DNA of 64,000 nt from Chitinophaga niastensis (GTDB taxonomy: Bacteria; Bacteroidota; Bacteroidia; Chitinophagales; Chitinophagaceae). Both the position numbers and the translations under genes were made by a program. Of this stretch, positions 34,964 through 43,543 are shown piece by piece. The stretch's first letter is position 1. Every line of letters starts with the position of its first letter. The notes beneath the pieces were generated by a model. That model ran no database searches. It had not been told where the DNA came from and saw only the letters and a program-made list of their open reading frames with translations. Location of the stretch: the NCBI RefSeq assembly GCF_003014755.1, contig NZ_PYAW01000003.1, positions 372,001 to 436,000 of the forward strand, in the 5' to 3' direction.

Positions 34964-36646
34964 TCAGCTAAGTATTTTATCTATAATTGTTTCAAAAAAG
35001 TAAGCATCTAACAAAAGTTTCGGGACGTCACCATGCTCTTGTTCAATATACCTGGTAATATCCGTAAAATGTCCATGTGGGTCAACTTCACCAGGATTAA
35101 ATCCAATAGCATGACCTAATTCATGTGCTAAAGTAACGATGGCTTCTCTCGCAGTTCCGGCATCCAGGTTAATGGTTATTCTTTGTCCTACTTCAAGACT
35201 TTCCCTGTTATTACTCCAAAAAGCCTCGGGAGTAGCTTTTGCATTATCCTTGGTTTTTCCAAAAACATCATTTAACTGAGCTCTGTCAAAAACAATATGA
35301 ATCATGTTATTTAATGCCGCATGCCATCGTACTACAACTGCTGTTGCAAATGCTTCAATTCTCTCTGCCTTTACTGATTTTGCATTTTCTTTCGCAATAG
35401 AATTAATCATTGATGTATTGGCCTTCGCCCCGGTAGCGCTGACAAGGGTATGTAACGTTTGCTTAAAATACGGTTCAAGATTCTCTATGAGTATCTTACT
35501 CCATGCTGCAGGCTGAATATTTTTTATTGTTTGAATCAGTATCCTGCAACCATCCCGCATACTAAGTATATCTTCCTCCTTGACACGATTAGTAAAATGC
35601 AGTATAAATCCATCCACACCTATTACTGCTTTTTGTAACCCTATCCGATATTTTTCATCAGAACTAAACCCTTTTTCATATCCTTCCTCATCCTCCAAAG
35701 AATCATTTAAGTTATTCCAGATGCTTCTGTTATATGCTGTACGTATCTCTTCCTCGTTTACGTTAACTGCATAATATCTGCCACCTGAAATTGTTACATA
35801 ACTTTCTTTTACTCCGAATTTATCATCCTCAAACCATTTCCAGTTTTTCAGATAGTCACGCATCCTTTTGGAAATTTTCACCGAAAACTCTTTCATGATA
35901 CCACTATCAGGTGCTGCCCCTGTTGAAAGACTCCTGACCACCTGAATACTGAGCCCATTTTGTTTTTCGTCGGTATTAAAAGATTTTATACAAGCCAGAA
36001 TAAGCGGGTCTGTAATTTCACTTCTTTCGGGCTCTATAGCAGGAGGTTCTGGCTTTTTAATTTCTTTTTCCTCTTTTTTCTCCTCCTCTTCTTTTCCGTT
36101 TTCTTCTTTTTCGTTTTCTTCATCTTCCACTTTATATTCCTCTTCTTCTTCAAAATCTTTATTTATTTCCTTCGGAAGACTGACATGAGCATTCCTATCC
36201 CATATCGTATCGCTCTTTTCCTGGTTTTGTAACGCTTGTATACCCGCTGATTTATCTTTAGGATTTTCAAGTGTAAAAAAATATTTCTTGTTCTCCGTAT
36301 TATAAAACCATTTAAAACCGTCAATTACTTCATCCCACTCTTCAATGTTACCATCTTCTTTCTTTTTCCAGACAAATTGAAACACTGGCTGCGAAGAACC
36401 GGCAGGCGACAGCGCATCTTTATGCAATTGGAAAGGCTTTGTTAGTAAAGGAGGCATACCTGCTTTCTGCATCACAAACTGCGCTGGCATTGTCTGCGCC
36501 GGATTTTGTTGAACAGACCACTGGTCTTCTTTTAGCAACTGAACAGGAGTAACAGCAGGTAAAGCAATACCTGCAGAATGAACGTTATGGGCTACAGCAC
36601 GACTTTCAATATGATCAGACCGGCTTTTCCCGCGATCCTGTTCCAT
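34964..36646 (-). CDS. Leader-bearing putative effector with C-terminal HExxH metallopeptidase domain
   Basis: 560 residues, no signal peptide. Residues 15-32 (SRAVAHNVHSAGIALPAV) are the shared leader, followed by a Gln/Pro-rich linker, the EWDEVIDGFKWFYNTENKKY module (about 108-127) and a long Lys/Glu hinge (about 165-210). The C-terminal domain has VTLAHELGHAIGFNPGEVDP with HELGH at 508-512 and H524/H526 as possible third ligands. This resembles gluzincin or metzincin-type peptidases with a bound zinc. The leader, flexible charged hinge and terminal peptidase suggest a delivered toxin. Upstream sequence resembles that of the gene at 33358, so both are probably co-regulated. Confidence 0.6.
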   Translation of the reverse strand: MEQDRGKSRSDHIESRAVAHNVHSAGIALPAVTPVQLLKEDQWSVQQNPAQTMPAQFVMQKAGMPPLLTKPFQLHKDALSPAGSSQPVFQFVWKKKEDGNIEEWDEVIDGFKWFYNTENKKYFFTLENPKDKSAGIQALQNQEKSDTIWDRNAHVSLPKEINKDFEEEEEYKVEDEENEKEENGKEEEEKKEEKEIKKPEPPAIEPERSEITDPLILACIKSFNTDEKQNGLSIQVVRSLSTGAAPDSGIMKEFSVKISKRMRDYLKNWKWFEDDKFGVKESYVTISGGRYYAVNVNEEEIRTAYNRSIWNNLNDSLEDEEGYEKGFSSDEKYRIGLQKAVIGVDGFILHFTNRVKEEDILSMRDGCRILIQTIKNIQPAAWSKILIENLEPYFKQTLHTLVSATGAKANTSMINSIAKENAKSVKAERIEAFATAVVVRWHAALNNMIHIVFDRAQLNDVFGKTKDNAKATPEAFWSNNRESLEVGQRITINLDAGTAREAIVTLAHELGHAIGFNPGEVDPHGHFTDITRYIEQEHGDVPKLLLDAYFFETIIDKILS

Positions 36647-36724
36647 GGGAAAATGATAAATGGGTTAAAGGAAATATACGGGTATTAAATTACTGAAATT
36701 CGTTGAAAAAAAATGGCACTAAAA

Positions 36725-36756
36725 AGAAAAGGCCGACTTAAAAGTCAGCCTTTTCT
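36725..36756 (-). terminator. Intrinsic terminator of the T9SS-cargo operon
   Basis: Arms agaaaaggccgactt (36725-36739) and aagtcagccttttct (36742-36756) pair at 14 of 15 positions; on the minus strand the stem is followed by a T-rich run. It lies 35 bases after the stop of the 1422-aa gene. A small palindrome, tgatgatcatca, lies between them. Confidence 0.85.
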
Positions 36757-36790
36757 TTGTTCAACACCTGATGATCATCATCACCAGGTA

Positions 36791-39700
36791 TTATTCCACT
36801 ACAACAATTTTTCCGCTTGTCACTTGTTTAGTCGGATTGATTTTACTGTTGAAAATATTATACATATAAATACCTGCCGGTAAATCGCTGGTATTAATGC
36901 TGCCGGCTCCACTGATGTGTTCTACCTTCAGCATCCTTCCTTTGACGTCATACAACCGCACGATAATTGTACGCGATGCACCGTCCCTGATATTAATGTT
37001 TCCACCCCGCTGTACCATGGTTGGATATACTTTAATATTAGCGGCCATCTTGGTAAGCATAGGCGCCATTGTATTATCAGGACAACCAGTAAATGAAAGT
37101 TCTCCTATGGAGGTCCAGGCATTACCATTTACTTCACTGGTAGCTATCAGCTTCACATATTTTGCCTTCACGGTTGGATTAAATACCACATCCTGTGCAG
37201 CCGTACTGTTTACAAAGTTGCCGGTGGCCACCTGTGTCCAGGTAAGGCTATCGGTACTAACCTGCACCTGGTAGGCATTTATTCTGCCATTTACGCCTGC
37301 TTGTCTTGGCACGTAGGTAAGCTTACTCAGATCGTATCCTCCACCCAGGTAAATAGCTACATAATGCGGCATTGGCGCAGTAGCATTGTACCATTGTGTA
37401 TGCCAGTAGGTATTGATATCACCATCAATCACATTGGTCACAGGTGCACTCTCTCCTACAATTTCCTGGCTATCGAACTGGTACACTCTCAGTTGTGTGC
37501 GTGGAATAGGTGTGTTACATGCGGTAATAACCGGCGGAGTACCCGGAATACCTACTCCCAGGCCACCCAAACCTGTATTAAACGTAGCTGTTACATAATA
37601 GATGGTAGCACCTTTTTTACTGCTGGTATCTCTGCCTGTATCAATAGTGCCTGCACCATCAGGGTATGGATTAGCTGGTGTTACATTGCTCACGCTGCTC
37701 TTCACTTTCACCATTTTAATGCTATCCCATGATTGTGCGGTAGCAGTTTCCCATCCTGTTTTTTCTGCCTGGCTGTAATACAGTGTAACGCTCACCTTGC
37801 CGGAAGTATTATTATTAGTGGGCGTAATCTTCACTGTTTTTGATGCCAGGTAATGCGCTGCAGTACTATCCCAGAACTGTGCGGAAGTAGTGCCTGCACG
37901 GTCTACCTTCACAGTAGTACAACCATAGTCAAAGCTGCTCTGGTTTTGCACTTTAGCGATAATACTACCGCTGGTATCTGCAAAATAAATAGTTGCATTT
38001 GGTCCGAGGTATTGTGTGGTACTGATATTTAATGCACTCGCAACTGCTGTAACAGACGGCCTGGTATTGATGATCAGGTTAGGTCTGGTAGAACCGTATC
38101 CGGGTGCATTGAAAGTACAGCCAGAACCACTGGTCTGACGCTGGAAAGCAGTAGGATTAGCACCACTTACCGATATGGATGCTACAAGGTTATCTCCCTG
38201 GTTGGTACCATCCGGATTATCATAACAAGACTGTATCAACAGGTTAGAATACCCATCCCAATAGTAAGGTTGTGAAAATGGTATTTGTACCCATCCGGTA
38301 TCAGTAACACTAATGCTGCCTCCATACACGGCTGTCAGCGGACTCGCATCAAACTGTGTATTTGTGAAAGCTGTTTGTGGTGTTGCTGCTATGGCTACAT
38401 TAAAATTCTGGAAAGTGCTGGTAGTGGTTACGGTTCTCGATATCACGTGATAAGCAACAGAATAGATATATCCTTTTTGTATGCCCGCAGCTCTTAGTTC
38501 ATCTGCAGGGTAAATGGTCTGCGCTTTTTTATCAGATTGTGTGCCGTTAAACGGACTGGAAGCACTTCCGCCCGTTGTGCCGTTACCGTAAGTCAGGTTT
38601 ACACGCGCGGTATCTCCTACCGGTGAAGCATCCGGATAAGTAATATTTACGCGGGCAGTTTGTGCAGATGGATTAGCCATAGCATTTGTTGTGCCGCTCA
38701 CACTAAAAGTAAGCAGGGAGAACTTGCTCATGGGATCTGTTTTGCTGCCGTAAACCCTGATGGTGACAGGTCGCGGCGCTGTTTGCCCCGAAGCAAATAT
38801 CAGTGTATCACTTGTTGTAGTGAAATTGCCGTTGGTGGTAACATCATAATCCACACCACGTATGGCTGATGAAGTAGGGCCTACCACCAGTTGTACATTG
38901 GCGTTGCCAGTAGGCGCAGGACTTACCGTCATGTTAACAACATAATCCGTATAAGGTTTACATCCCGACAGGCTGGTACCGGCCGCAGTAGTACCTATGG
39001 TGGTGGAGGCAAAAGAAATCAGTGGCGTGATCGCGTTATTTAACTTTGTACCAAAAACACCTCTTCCATAAAAGCTCACCCTTAATTCACTGCTATCGGC
39101 AACCCCATTATTGTAAGCAAATATATCTGTAATATCGGCTACTGTAGGCAGTCCTATGGAATAGAGCGACCAGTCCGTCATTGTTTTATTGCGGTAATAA
39201 ACACCGCGAGCGGTAGCCAGGTACACAGATTCATTAGTGGAGAAACGGTCTTCCAGCAAACGGATCACATTCACCTGCGGCAGGGTGCCACTGATATCTG
39301 TGTAGGTGCTTCCCTGGTCGGCCGACCTGTACATCCTGCTACCACAGGCCAGGTACACCACGTTGCTGTCGCTGGAAATGGTAGTAACGCTGGCGGCTAC
39401 ACTGGTAGCTGCCGGTGCAGCTATGCTGGTAAAAACCGGCGAGGCTGCGGTGGCGTTGCGGCTGCGGTATACCTTCTGATTAGTAGTAACATAGTATACC
39501 ACATTAGCACTGGCATTGCTTACATGCAGTGCGTTGATTTTTTCAGCAGTACTCACCAGTTGTGTCCAGGAAGGTGATGCAGCGGTAATGTTGGCACTCC
39601 TCCACAGGCCGGTATCTGCAGCAAAAGAAATAGCTGCATTTTGTGGCGTAAATTCCAGCTGCATATTATTAGTGCCGGTAAACGGTAAATTGTAAGAGGC

Positions 39701-41059
39701 ATCGCTACCTGTTACCGATCTTCTTTTTCCGTTATAATAGTACACCTGGTTATTAGTGTTGTAGTCAAAGGCAGAGCGTGCGCCCCAGTCGCCTCCCCTG
39801 TTGGTAAACCAGGGATTGCTGCCGTATTTGTAATACAGCTCTCCGTTATCCTGGGTGCCTATGCTGATCATATCCCGTCTGATAGGGCTGTTGGAAGCGT
39901 GATATACTTCTGAGGAGGAAAGACCATTGCTCTTTGGCGTCCACGTGGTGCCGCCATCGGTGCTGAGCCATACGCCGCCATCATTGTAATCAAATAGTTT
40001 ACTGGTGTTATAAGGATCTACTTTTATGCCATGCATATCAGTATGGATCATAACCGCCCAGCTGGACTCCATTTGTGTCCAGGTACTGCCGCCATTGGTG
40101 CTTTTCCAAACCAGGTGACCTACTATGTACAAGGTGTTGGCATTGGTAGGATCGGCGCACATGGAATAATTATAATTACCCTGCCCGGTAGTAGTACCCG
40201 AGTAGCCGTTGAGGTTAGGCGCTACATCACCTTTTACCTGGGTAAAAGAAGTACCACCGTTGGTAGACTGATACACAACACCTCCTGCAGACCCGCTGTT
40301 GGAGCCCACCATGGTTACATACACCCGGTTAGAGTCTGCCGGCGTCACTGCTACCCTGGTGCCTTTGGCGCCGTTGGCAGGCAGTGTTAAAGTGGTAGCT
40401 GTCCAGGTATCTCCCATATTGGTAGAAGTGTAAAAGCTGCCATCCATCGTCACGGCGAATATTGTAACGGTATTACTGACAGCTTTAAATGTCATGTCGG
40501 TAAATTGTCCGCCCACCAGTTGCTCCGTCCATGAGATACCGCCATTGGTGGTTTTCCAGATACCATCGTTGGTAGCTGCCACCAGTACATTGTGATCGGT
40601 GGGTGACATCAGCATCTCTACAGCCATACGGCTGCCGATGCTGCTGTTGGCCGGTAACCACGACTGTCCGCCATCAGTAGTTTTGTAAACGCCCAGGGAA
40701 GTACCGTAGTAGTTGGGATCACCTGTGCCCAGGTACATTATCTGATCATTGGTATTATCAATACAAACGGATGCACACGCAGCTTTAGGCAGTTCATCGG
40801 TGCCCTGCAGCTGCCAGGTGTTGGCGGTATCCGTGCTTTTCCATAGCCCCCAAACGCTGGTAGCATAGATCGTGCTGGCGCTGGAAGAATGGAATTTCAT
40901 TTGTGTAACACGGCCGATACCATTGATCTGGCCGGAAGAATTAATGGGAAACAACACAGGACCTATGTTTCGCCAGTTACCATAATTCTGTGCAAGTGCT
41001 GTTGACGACAGCAGCAAACATGCAGGTAAAATCAGGGATAGATATTTACGTATATGCAT
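36791..41059 (-). CDS. T9SS-exported BNR/VPS10-repeat protein with F5/8-type C domain
   Basis: 1422 residues with signal peptide (MHIRKYLSLILPACLLLSSTA). Residues about 40-670 are BNR/sortilin-type propeller blades, with the Asp-box recurring as ST(N/D)GG-TW (YKTTDGGQSWLPA, WKTTNGGISWTEQ, WLSTDGGTTWTP). The middle has Ig-like beta domains and a Calx-beta-like part. Residues about 1188-1329 are a discoidin/F5-8C carbohydrate-binding domain (NVIDGDINTYWHTQWYNATA, VAIYLGGGYDLSKLTYVPRQ). The last about 85 residues are a type A T9SS sorting domain (IIVRLYDVKGRMLKVEHI, LPAGIYMYNIFN, GKIVVVE). It is a surface-secreted protein, perhaps binding or cleaving glycans, but sialidase residues were not verified. 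Confidence 0.88.
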   Translation of the reverse strand: MHIRKYLSLILPACLLLSSTALAQNYGNWRNIGPVLFPINSSGQINGIGRVTQMKFHSSSASTIYATSVWGLWKSTDTANTWQLQGTDELPKAACASVCIDNTNDQIMYLGTGDPNYYGTSLGVYKTTDGGQSWLPANSSIGSRMAVEMLMSPTDHNVLVAATNDGIWKTTNGGISWTEQLVGGQFTDMTFKAVSNTVTIFAVTMDGSFYTSTNMGDTWTATTLTLPANGAKGTRVAVTPADSNRVYVTMVGSNSGSAGGVVYQSTNGGTSFTQVKGDVAPNLNGYSGTTTGQGNYNYSMCADPTNANTLYIVGHLVWKSTNGGSTWTQMESSWAVMIHTDMHGIKVDPYNTSKLFDYNDGGVWLSTDGGTTWTPKSNGLSSSEVYHASNSPIRRDMISIGTQDNGELYYKYGSNPWFTNRGGDWGARSAFDYNTNNQVYYYNGKRRSVTGSDASYNLPFTGTNNMQLEFTPQNAAISFAADTGLWRSANITAASPSWTQLVSTAEKINALHVSNASANVVYYVTTNQKVYRSRNATAASPVFTSIAAPAATSVAASVTTISSDSNVVYLACGSRMYRSADQGSTYTDISGTLPQVNVIRLLEDRFSTNESVYLATARGVYYRNKTMTDWSLYSIGLPTVADITDIFAYNNGVADSSELRVSFYGRGVFGTKLNNAITPLISFASTTIGTTAAGTSLSGCKPYTDYVVNMTVSPAPTGNANVQLVVGPTSSAIRGVDYDVTTNGNFTTTSDTLIFASGQTAPRPVTIRVYGSKTDPMSKFSLLTFSVSGTTNAMANPSAQTARVNITYPDASPVGDTARVNLTYGNGTTGGSASSPFNGTQSDKKAQTIYPADELRAAGIQKGYIYSVAYHVISRTVTTTSTFQNFNVAIAATPQTAFTNTQFDASPLTAVYGGSISVTDTGWVQIPFSQPYYWDGYSNLLIQSCYDNPDGTNQGDNLVASISVSGANPTAFQRQTSGSGCTFNAPGYGSTRPNLIINTRPSVTAVASALNISTTQYLGPNATIYFADTSGSIIAKVQNQSSFDYGCTTVKVDRAGTTSAQFWDSTAAHYLASKTVKITPTNNNTSGKVSVTLYYSQAEKTGWETATAQSWDSIKMVKVKSSVSNVTPANPYPDGAGTIDTGRDTSSKKGATIYYVTATFNTGLGGLGVGIPGTPPVITACNTPIPRTQLRVYQFDSQEIVGESAPVTNVIDGDINTYWHTQWYNATAPMPHYVAIYLGGGYDLSKLTYVPRQAGVNGRINAYQVQVSTDSLTWTQVATGNFVNSTAAQDVVFNPTVKAKYVKLIATSEVNGNAWTSIGELSFTGCPDNTMAPMLTKMAANIKVYPTMVQRGGNINIRDGASRTIIVRLYDVKGRMLKVEHISGAGSINTSDLPAGIYMYNIFNSKINPTKQVTSGKIVVVE

Positions 41060-41122
41060 TTCAGTTATTTCAGGTTGATGTGGGAAATGTTGTGCTGATA
41101 CTACTCATATGATGAGTGTTTG

Positions 41123-41650
41123 CTAGTAGCGCTGCTGGGAGCCGCTGGTATCTTTCTCCTTCTCTTTCCTTTCCCTGGCCTCCTTGGCGTTGATATTGGT
41201 TTTCAGCTCCTTTTGTTTTTGCCAGATCTGGATTTGCTGATCCTTATTGAGGATAGTGCCGTCGGATTGTACATAAGGCAGTACCTGCCGCCGCCACCAC
41301 TGGTATTTTTTATATTCAAAGGCATATTTCTGGCCTTCTTCCTTCTTTTCAGCAGACTCTTTTCGTTTGAATAACCCGAGAAAACCACGCTTCCTTTCGG
41401 AATTGTTTTTTACATCAAGTATTTCATCTTCCTCTACAGGTAATTCTTTGCCTTTCCAGTAATCATTAAAGGATTTGTCGATAACAAAAAAATTGACATT
41501 CGGATCATCCATCATTTTGATCCAGTCCGGTTCTTTGTTAGCCTGACGGGCATTGTTATGCTGCTGTGCCAGTGCCGGTGCGCCACCAAACAACAGAACT
41601 ACCAGCAAGACATAACGCCATAGCGTTTTTTTGACAGATTGTTTTTTCAT
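41123..41650 (-). CDS. Small exported protein linked to the T9SS cargo gene
   Basis: 175 residues with signal peptide (TLWRYVLLVVLLFGGAPALA). The mature part is acidic then highly charged (WIKMMDDPNVNFFVIDKSF, KGKELPVEEDEILD) and has a WWRR-centred conserved-looking core (YKKYQWWRRQVLPYV) and a coiled, Lys/Glu-rich tail. No known domain is recognised. It lies 63 bases upstream of the 1422-aa BNR gene on the same strand, so the two are probably one operon. A role in secretion or in binding the large partner is inference. Confidence 0.75.
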   Translation of the reverse strand: MKKQSVKKTLWRYVLLVVLLFGGAPALAQQHNNARQANKEPDWIKMMDDPNVNFFVIDKSFNDYWKGKELPVEEDEILDVKNNSERKRGFLGLFKRKESAEKKEEGQKYAFEYKKYQWWRRQVLPYVQSDGTILNKDQQIQIWQKQKELKTNINAKEARERKEKEKDTSGSQQRY

Positions 41651-41738
41651 TGTACAATTTAATTTTGAGTTGGAACAAGAATTTTTGGTTGAATATTAAC
41701 AGCTGTTACAGCACGCACGCAGCAGTGCAGCACAGCCA

Positions 41739-42512
41739 TCAGAAAAAAAGAAAATACCTGTCTGATGTTTCATAGATCACCGGCTCCAGCCGGTAAACCT
41801 CCCGTATATGCGCTGACGTTAGTACGGCTTCCCGGGTACCACTGCATACCAGCTTTCCGTGATGCAGCAGTAAAATATTATCTGCAAACTTCGCCGCAAT
41901 GTTAAGATCATGTACCACCCCAATGATCACAAGGTCCTGTTGTTGCAATAATGTTTTTAACAACTGCATAAATTGAAACTGGTAATGCACATCCAGGAAA
42001 GTAAGTGGTTCATCCAGCAACAGATAACGACAGGAACCAGGTACCGGTTCCCATATCTGCGCCATAATGCGGGCAAAATGTACCCTTTGCTTTTCACCAC
42101 CGGAGAGGCTCATATAATCACGCTCCGATAATTCCTCCAGGTCAAAAAGCTGCATCGCTTCGTGGCAATAACGGATATCTTTTCTCACATGATTACCATG
42201 GATATGAGGATACCTGCCCATCATCACCACTTCCCATACCTTCAGCGGGAAAGATAATTCCATATGTTGCGACAGTGCTGCACGCACACGTGCCAGTGCC
42301 TGATAGCTCATCGTTTCCAACCGTTTTGTTTCGTACAATACGGTGCCTGCATGCGGTGATATTTGTCCGCCTGCTATTTTCAGTAACGTGGATTTTCCTG
42401 CGCCGTTAGGGCCTATTACCAAATGGAGTTTACCCGGTTCAAACCGGGCATTGATATTCTGCAATAAAATTTTATTGCCGGCTTTACAGGTAATATTGGA
42501 TAACTGTATCAT
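41739..42512 (-). CDS. hmuV: Haem/siderophore-type ABC transporter ATP-binding protein (HmuV-like)
   Basis: 257 residues. Walker A GPNGAGKS (34-41), signature LSGGEKQR (136-143), Walker B YLLLDEPLTFLD (about 163-174) and switch His201 (VVHDLN) are all intact. The pattern HVRKDIRYCHEAMQLFDL and LSFPLKVWEVVMMGRYPH are those of haem/iron-siderophore ATPases of the FecE/HmuV/BtuD group. It overlaps the permease gene by one base and hydrolyses ATP to drive import through it. Haem is favoured by family likeness, but cobalamin or a siderophore cannot be excluded. The 41650 gene starts 88 bases downstream, where a TAACAGCTGTTA palindrome lies. Confidence 0.9.
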   Translation of the reverse strand: MIQLSNITCKAGNKILLQNINARFEPGKLHLVIGPNGAGKSTLLKIAGGQISPHAGTVLYETKRLETMSYQALARVRAALSQHMELSFPLKVWEVVMMGRYPHIHGNHVRKDIRYCHEAMQLFDLEELSERDYMSLSGGEKQRVHFARIMAQIWEPVPGSCRYLLLDEPLTFLDVHYQFQFMQLLKTLLQQQDLVIIGVVHDLNIAAKFADNILLLHHGKLVCSGTREAVLTSAHIREVYRLEPVIYETSDRYFLFF

Positions 42513-43543
42513 CAGAAATAATAATTTTTTTTCCGGAGCAGAAAGATGAAAACGGGTACCCCTGCCACTGAAGTAACAATACCAATGGGGAGTTCCGCCG
42601 GTCGTAGTAATAATCTTGCTGCGATATCGGCAAGGCTAAGCAACACCGCACCCGCCAGGGCGCTACCAATAATCAGGTAGCGGTTGTCGGCGCCTCTCCA
42701 TATACGCAGGAAATGTGGCACTACCAGTCCCACAAAGCTGATCACGCCGGTAAACGCTGTTACTACCGCAATCATCACTACGTTGATAATTAATATTTCT
42801 CTTTTTAAACGTTGCACGGAAACACCCGCCAGCAAGGCTTCTTCTTCTCCCAATATCAACAGGTTCAACTGCCTGGCATTGGATAATGCACGCCAGAAAC
42901 AAATCACCAGTACTACCGAAGTAATGATAACTGCATGCCAGCTGGCCCCTGAAAGCGTACCAAGATTCCAGAAAGTAATAGAGCGCGCCTGCGGATCGCG
43001 GGCAATATAAGAGAGGAAACCGGTACCACTCAGGAACAAAGCATTAATGGCGATGCCCATCAGCAAGAGTGTAACAATAGCTGTTTTACCCGCCTGCTTT
43101 TTTTCTGATAGTCCCAGTACCAGGAAAGTTGCCAGCATTGCACCGGTACATGCTGCTATAGGCAAGGTCCATTCACCGGTATTAAAATGTAACGTTGACC
43201 CAAGTACGAAATATAACGCGGCACCAAAAGCAGCACCGCTGGAAGTTCCAATCAATCCCGGTTCTACAATCGGGTTCCTGAAAAGTGCCTGCAGCAATAC
43301 ACCACCAACAGCCAGGGCTGCACCCGCCAGCAAACAAAACAGCGTACGGGGCAAACGTATCTCCATAAAAATACGTTCGTGTAGGGTCAGGTTACCGCTG
43401 CCGGCAACAGTTTTACCAAAGGCATGAAAGATCTCTGCTGTACTGATATCTATAGCTCCATAACAAGCCGACAGGATCATGGTAATGATCAATAATCCTG
43501 TCAGCAGAGGATATACTCCCCGGTATTGTTTATTTAGCTGCAT
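42512..43543 (-). CDS. hmuU: FecCD-family ABC permease (HmuU-like)
   Basis: 343 residues with about ten membrane helices. Family signatures are IRLPRTLFCLLAGAALAVGG near the N-terminus, LVEPGLIGTSSGAAFGAAL-type loop (NPIVEPGLIGTSSGAAFGAA), the coupling helix region GVSVQRLKREILIINVVMI and the late FVGLVVPHFLRIWRGADNRY. It forms the inner membrane channel with HmuV. Its start overlaps the end of the binding-protein gene by 14 bases. Confidence 0.93.
   Translation of the reverse strand: MQLNKQYRGVYPLLTGLLIITMILSACYGAIDISTAEIFHAFGKTVAGSGNLTLHERIFMEIRLPRTLFCLLAGAALAVGGVLLQALFRNPIVEPGLIGTSSGAAFGAALYFVLGSTLHFNTGEWTLPIAACTGAMLATFLVLGLSEKKQAGKTAIVTLLLMGIAINALFLSGTGFLSYIARDPQARSITFWNLGTLSGASWHAVIITSVVLVICFWRALSNARQLNLLILGEEEALLAGVSVQRLKREILIINVVMIAVVTAFTGVISFVGLVVPHFLRIWRGADNRYLIIGSALAGAVLLSLADIAARLLLRPAELPIGIVTSVAGVPVFIFLLRKKNYYF

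Noticed and set aside
35960-36232. Phe-rich plus-strand frame
   Set aside because: It is the reverse complement of the Lys/Glu hinge of the HExxH leader protein; GAA/AAA codons read backwards give TTC/TTT.
6601-36646. Complete contractile injection system
   Set aside because: The leader-bearing proteins suggest one, but no sheath, tube, baseplate, spike or AAA+ injection gene occurs here, so only the candidate cargo is claimed.
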